Below are positions 32,751-33,747 of a stretch of DNA of 33,747 nucleotides, in pieces. This stretch comes from Nitrososphaeria archaeon. Its GTDB lineage: Archaea; Thermoproteota; Nitrososphaeria; Conexivisphaerales; UBA164. The stretch lies in NCBI GenBank assembly GCA_029775955.1, contig JARVJW010000087.1, positions 1 through 33,747 on the forward strand. Reading direction: 5' to 3'. Made by a program: the position numbers and the translations under genes. Below the pieces are notes generated by a model that was not told where the DNA came from, made no database searches, and saw only the letters and a list, made by a program, of their open reading frames with translations. The stretch's first letter is position 1. Each line of letters begins with the position of its first letter.

Positions 32751-33531
32751 ATGGTCTTTTGGCTAGATAAAGTGCACAGTGTATTTTTCATTGATCTTGA
32801 AAGGCACCTCAAGTTTAAACGGAATGGTAAACATAACTCATACCCACAAAGTGGGTTCAAGGTAATTGAGGAAAGGAAAAAACCAGATTTTCAAAGATTG
32901 AACTTACCAGAGTTAAGTTTCATCGGTACATCGAAGGGACAGTGAAGAGAGTCGTACTAATTCGCGACATCGACAAGTAGTTTGTGGCATTACTTATAGA
33001 AAACACTGGCGAAACCAACCCGGTCGGCATAGATGTCAGCGCCTCTAACATCATGGCGCTCAGTGATGTAACGTTAGTCAAAAATTCACGCATGCTAGCC
33101 CATTCGATAGAGCGCATCAAAAGCCTTCAGAGGCCACTTTCAAGTAAGCAAAAATGCTCAAAGAATAGGGAGAAAGCCTGTATCTGGCTAAAAGCATGGC
33201 TGGAAGTCAGGAAGCAGATGGATGATTTAGCTCATAAGCTCTCTTATAAGCTTAAGGGGAATCAGCTGATAGCTTTTGAAGGCTTACAGGTCAAGAATAA
33301 GGTGAAAAATCACAGCCTAACGCGGACAATAATGGACTCCTGTTTGGGTAAGGGCCGTACTTATAAGACGAATAGGCGTGGTGTACATGTAATACTCGTC
33401 AACCCGTCTGGGATGTCATAGATATGCCCATGGTGTAAAAAACGGTTTCGGAGGAACTCTAGGTTAGGATGCACAAATGCCCATACTGTGGGCTCTTGAT
33501 AGACCAAAACGCCGTAGGCTACAGTTTCAAT
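32751..33531 (+). pseudogene. tnpB pseudogene, cut at its 3' end
   Basis: Frames join as LDKVHSVFFIDLERHLKFK, RYIEGTVKRVVLIRDIDK (32920-32980), NPVGIDVSASNIMALSD (first RuvC Asp retained), RMLAHSIERIKSLQR, RKQMDDLAHKLSYKLKGNQ, LIAFEGLQVKN (Glu retained), TRTIMDSCLGKGRTYKTNRRG, VILVNPSGMS, then after stops CPWCKK and MHKCPYCGLLIDQNAVGYSFN. One stop (TAG 32978) and at least two frameshifts break it. The 5' end is missing or unreadable. The 3' end stops at a junction near 33532, where the end of an IS5-type element begins; the last 19 bases are the repeat also found at 14875. Confidence 0.75.
33513..33531 (+). repeat. 19-bp exact direct repeat, copy 2
   Basis: Identical to 14875-14893. Here it codes for VGYSFN in the frame of the TnpB zinc-ribbon end (CPYCGLLIDQNA...). 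Confidence 0.6.
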
Positions 33532-33598
33532 ATATGCTCTGTTGAACAAATATCCCTGAAAGTGCTTATCATTCTCAGATCTCTTCTAGGATTTCTGA

Positions 33599-33747
33599 TC
33601 AGTTCATAGCTTTCACCAACTGCTTTGCCCTCTGGTTTATGTAGTATGCCCAGAACCTCTGGTATCCCTCTGCTTCCAGTCCTGTGGTACATCGGCTTAC
33701 GCAATTCTCCCCAAACTTCACAGCGGAGAATATTCCTTCCGTGCCTG
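33599..33747 (-). CDS. IS5-type transposase, C-terminal part (runs off window)
   Basis: An open minus-strand frame enters from the window edge and ends at TGA (33599-33601). It reads GTEGIFSAVKFGENCVSR, CTTGLEAEGYQRFWAYYI and NQRAKQLVKAMN, the C-terminus of IS5-family transposases (EGIFSAVK...RFWAY). About 49 codons are visible without interruption, so this copy may be intact beyond the window, unlike the wreck at 51-870. Between its stop and 33533, the sequence GCTCTGTTGAACAAATATCC is probably the element's terminal repeat, which would place the insertion inside the tnpB remnant. Confidence 0.6.
   Translation of the reverse strand, partial: GTEGIFSAVKFGENCVSRCTTGLEAEGYQRFWAYYINQRAKQLVKAMN

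Noticed and set aside
14875..33531. CRISPR-like repeat because of the ...GTTTCAAT ending
   Set aside because: Only two copies, 18.6 kb apart, no regular spacing, no spacers and no cas genes in the window.

Overview
This is an archaeal chromosome segment, most likely from an acidophilic member of the Thermoplasmata or a close relative. The evidence is a PolD-type (DP2) homologue, an archaeal-type IleRS, UPF0201, an archaeal AMP phosphorylase, a Trm5-type tRNA methyltransferase, a plasma-membrane H+ P-type ATPase (family known from Thermoplasma-like acidophiles), a DnaK that reads much like Thermoplasma DnaK, heavy use of AGG/ATA codons, and TATA-like boxes about 20-30 bases upstream of start codons, as expected for leaderless transcripts. 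The assignment is inference, not proof.

Layout. 1-1020: decayed IS5-type transposase and a TnpB tail. 1030-4140 (-): ileS. 4179-4332: a 138-bp MITE-like insertion with perfect 13-bp terminal inverted repeats and an 8-bp target duplication, lying between ileS and the H+-ATPase gene. 4329-6740 (-): H+ P-type ATPase. 6807-10276 (-): grpE-dnaK-dnaJ operon. 10311-10802: no intact gene. 10803-14868: a UPF0201 gene (-) diverging from an aconitase-isocitrate dehydrogenase operon (+). 14875-17000: decayed IS607-type element and a decayed integrase-core transposase. 17067-18237: stand-alone Lrp/AsnC effector domain (+) converging on malate dehydrogenase (-). 18286-20433 (-): a shortened PolD large-subunit (DP2) homologue. 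20585-24262: AMP phosphorylase, Trm5-like methyltransferase, and a convergent radical SAM/SPASM protein. 24540-27215: transposase wrecks around a small membrane protein. 27282-28730 (-): tRNA-Ser(UGA) abutting an amidohydrolase gene. 28864-30023: decayed tnpB. 30073-32610 (+): ubiX, a DUF429 protein, and a second amidohydrolase. 32626-33747: another decayed tnpB and the 3' end of an IS5-type transposase running off the window.

How it fits together. The intact genes are mostly housekeeping: translation, proton export at low external pH, Hsp70 protein folding, three TCA-cycle enzymes (aconitase, isocitrate and malate dehydrogenases) within 7 kb, nucleotide and S-adenosyl-derivative salvage (AMP phosphorylase and two deaminase-type amidohydrolases), and flavin prenylation. 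Gaps between operons are filled by at least eight transposase or TnpB remnants, nearly all broken.

Most notable points: (i) the DP2 homologue is about 715 residues, against roughly 1,100-1,260 for the family, keeps the zinc modules and a PIP-box-like C-terminus, but has no NCDGDED polymerase motif where it should be; (ii) the DnaK carries Ser in place of the conserved phosphate-2 Asp (VFSFGGGT instead of VFDLGGGT); (iii) the MITE-like insertion sits exactly at the ATPase stop codon and just upstream of the ileS promoter.
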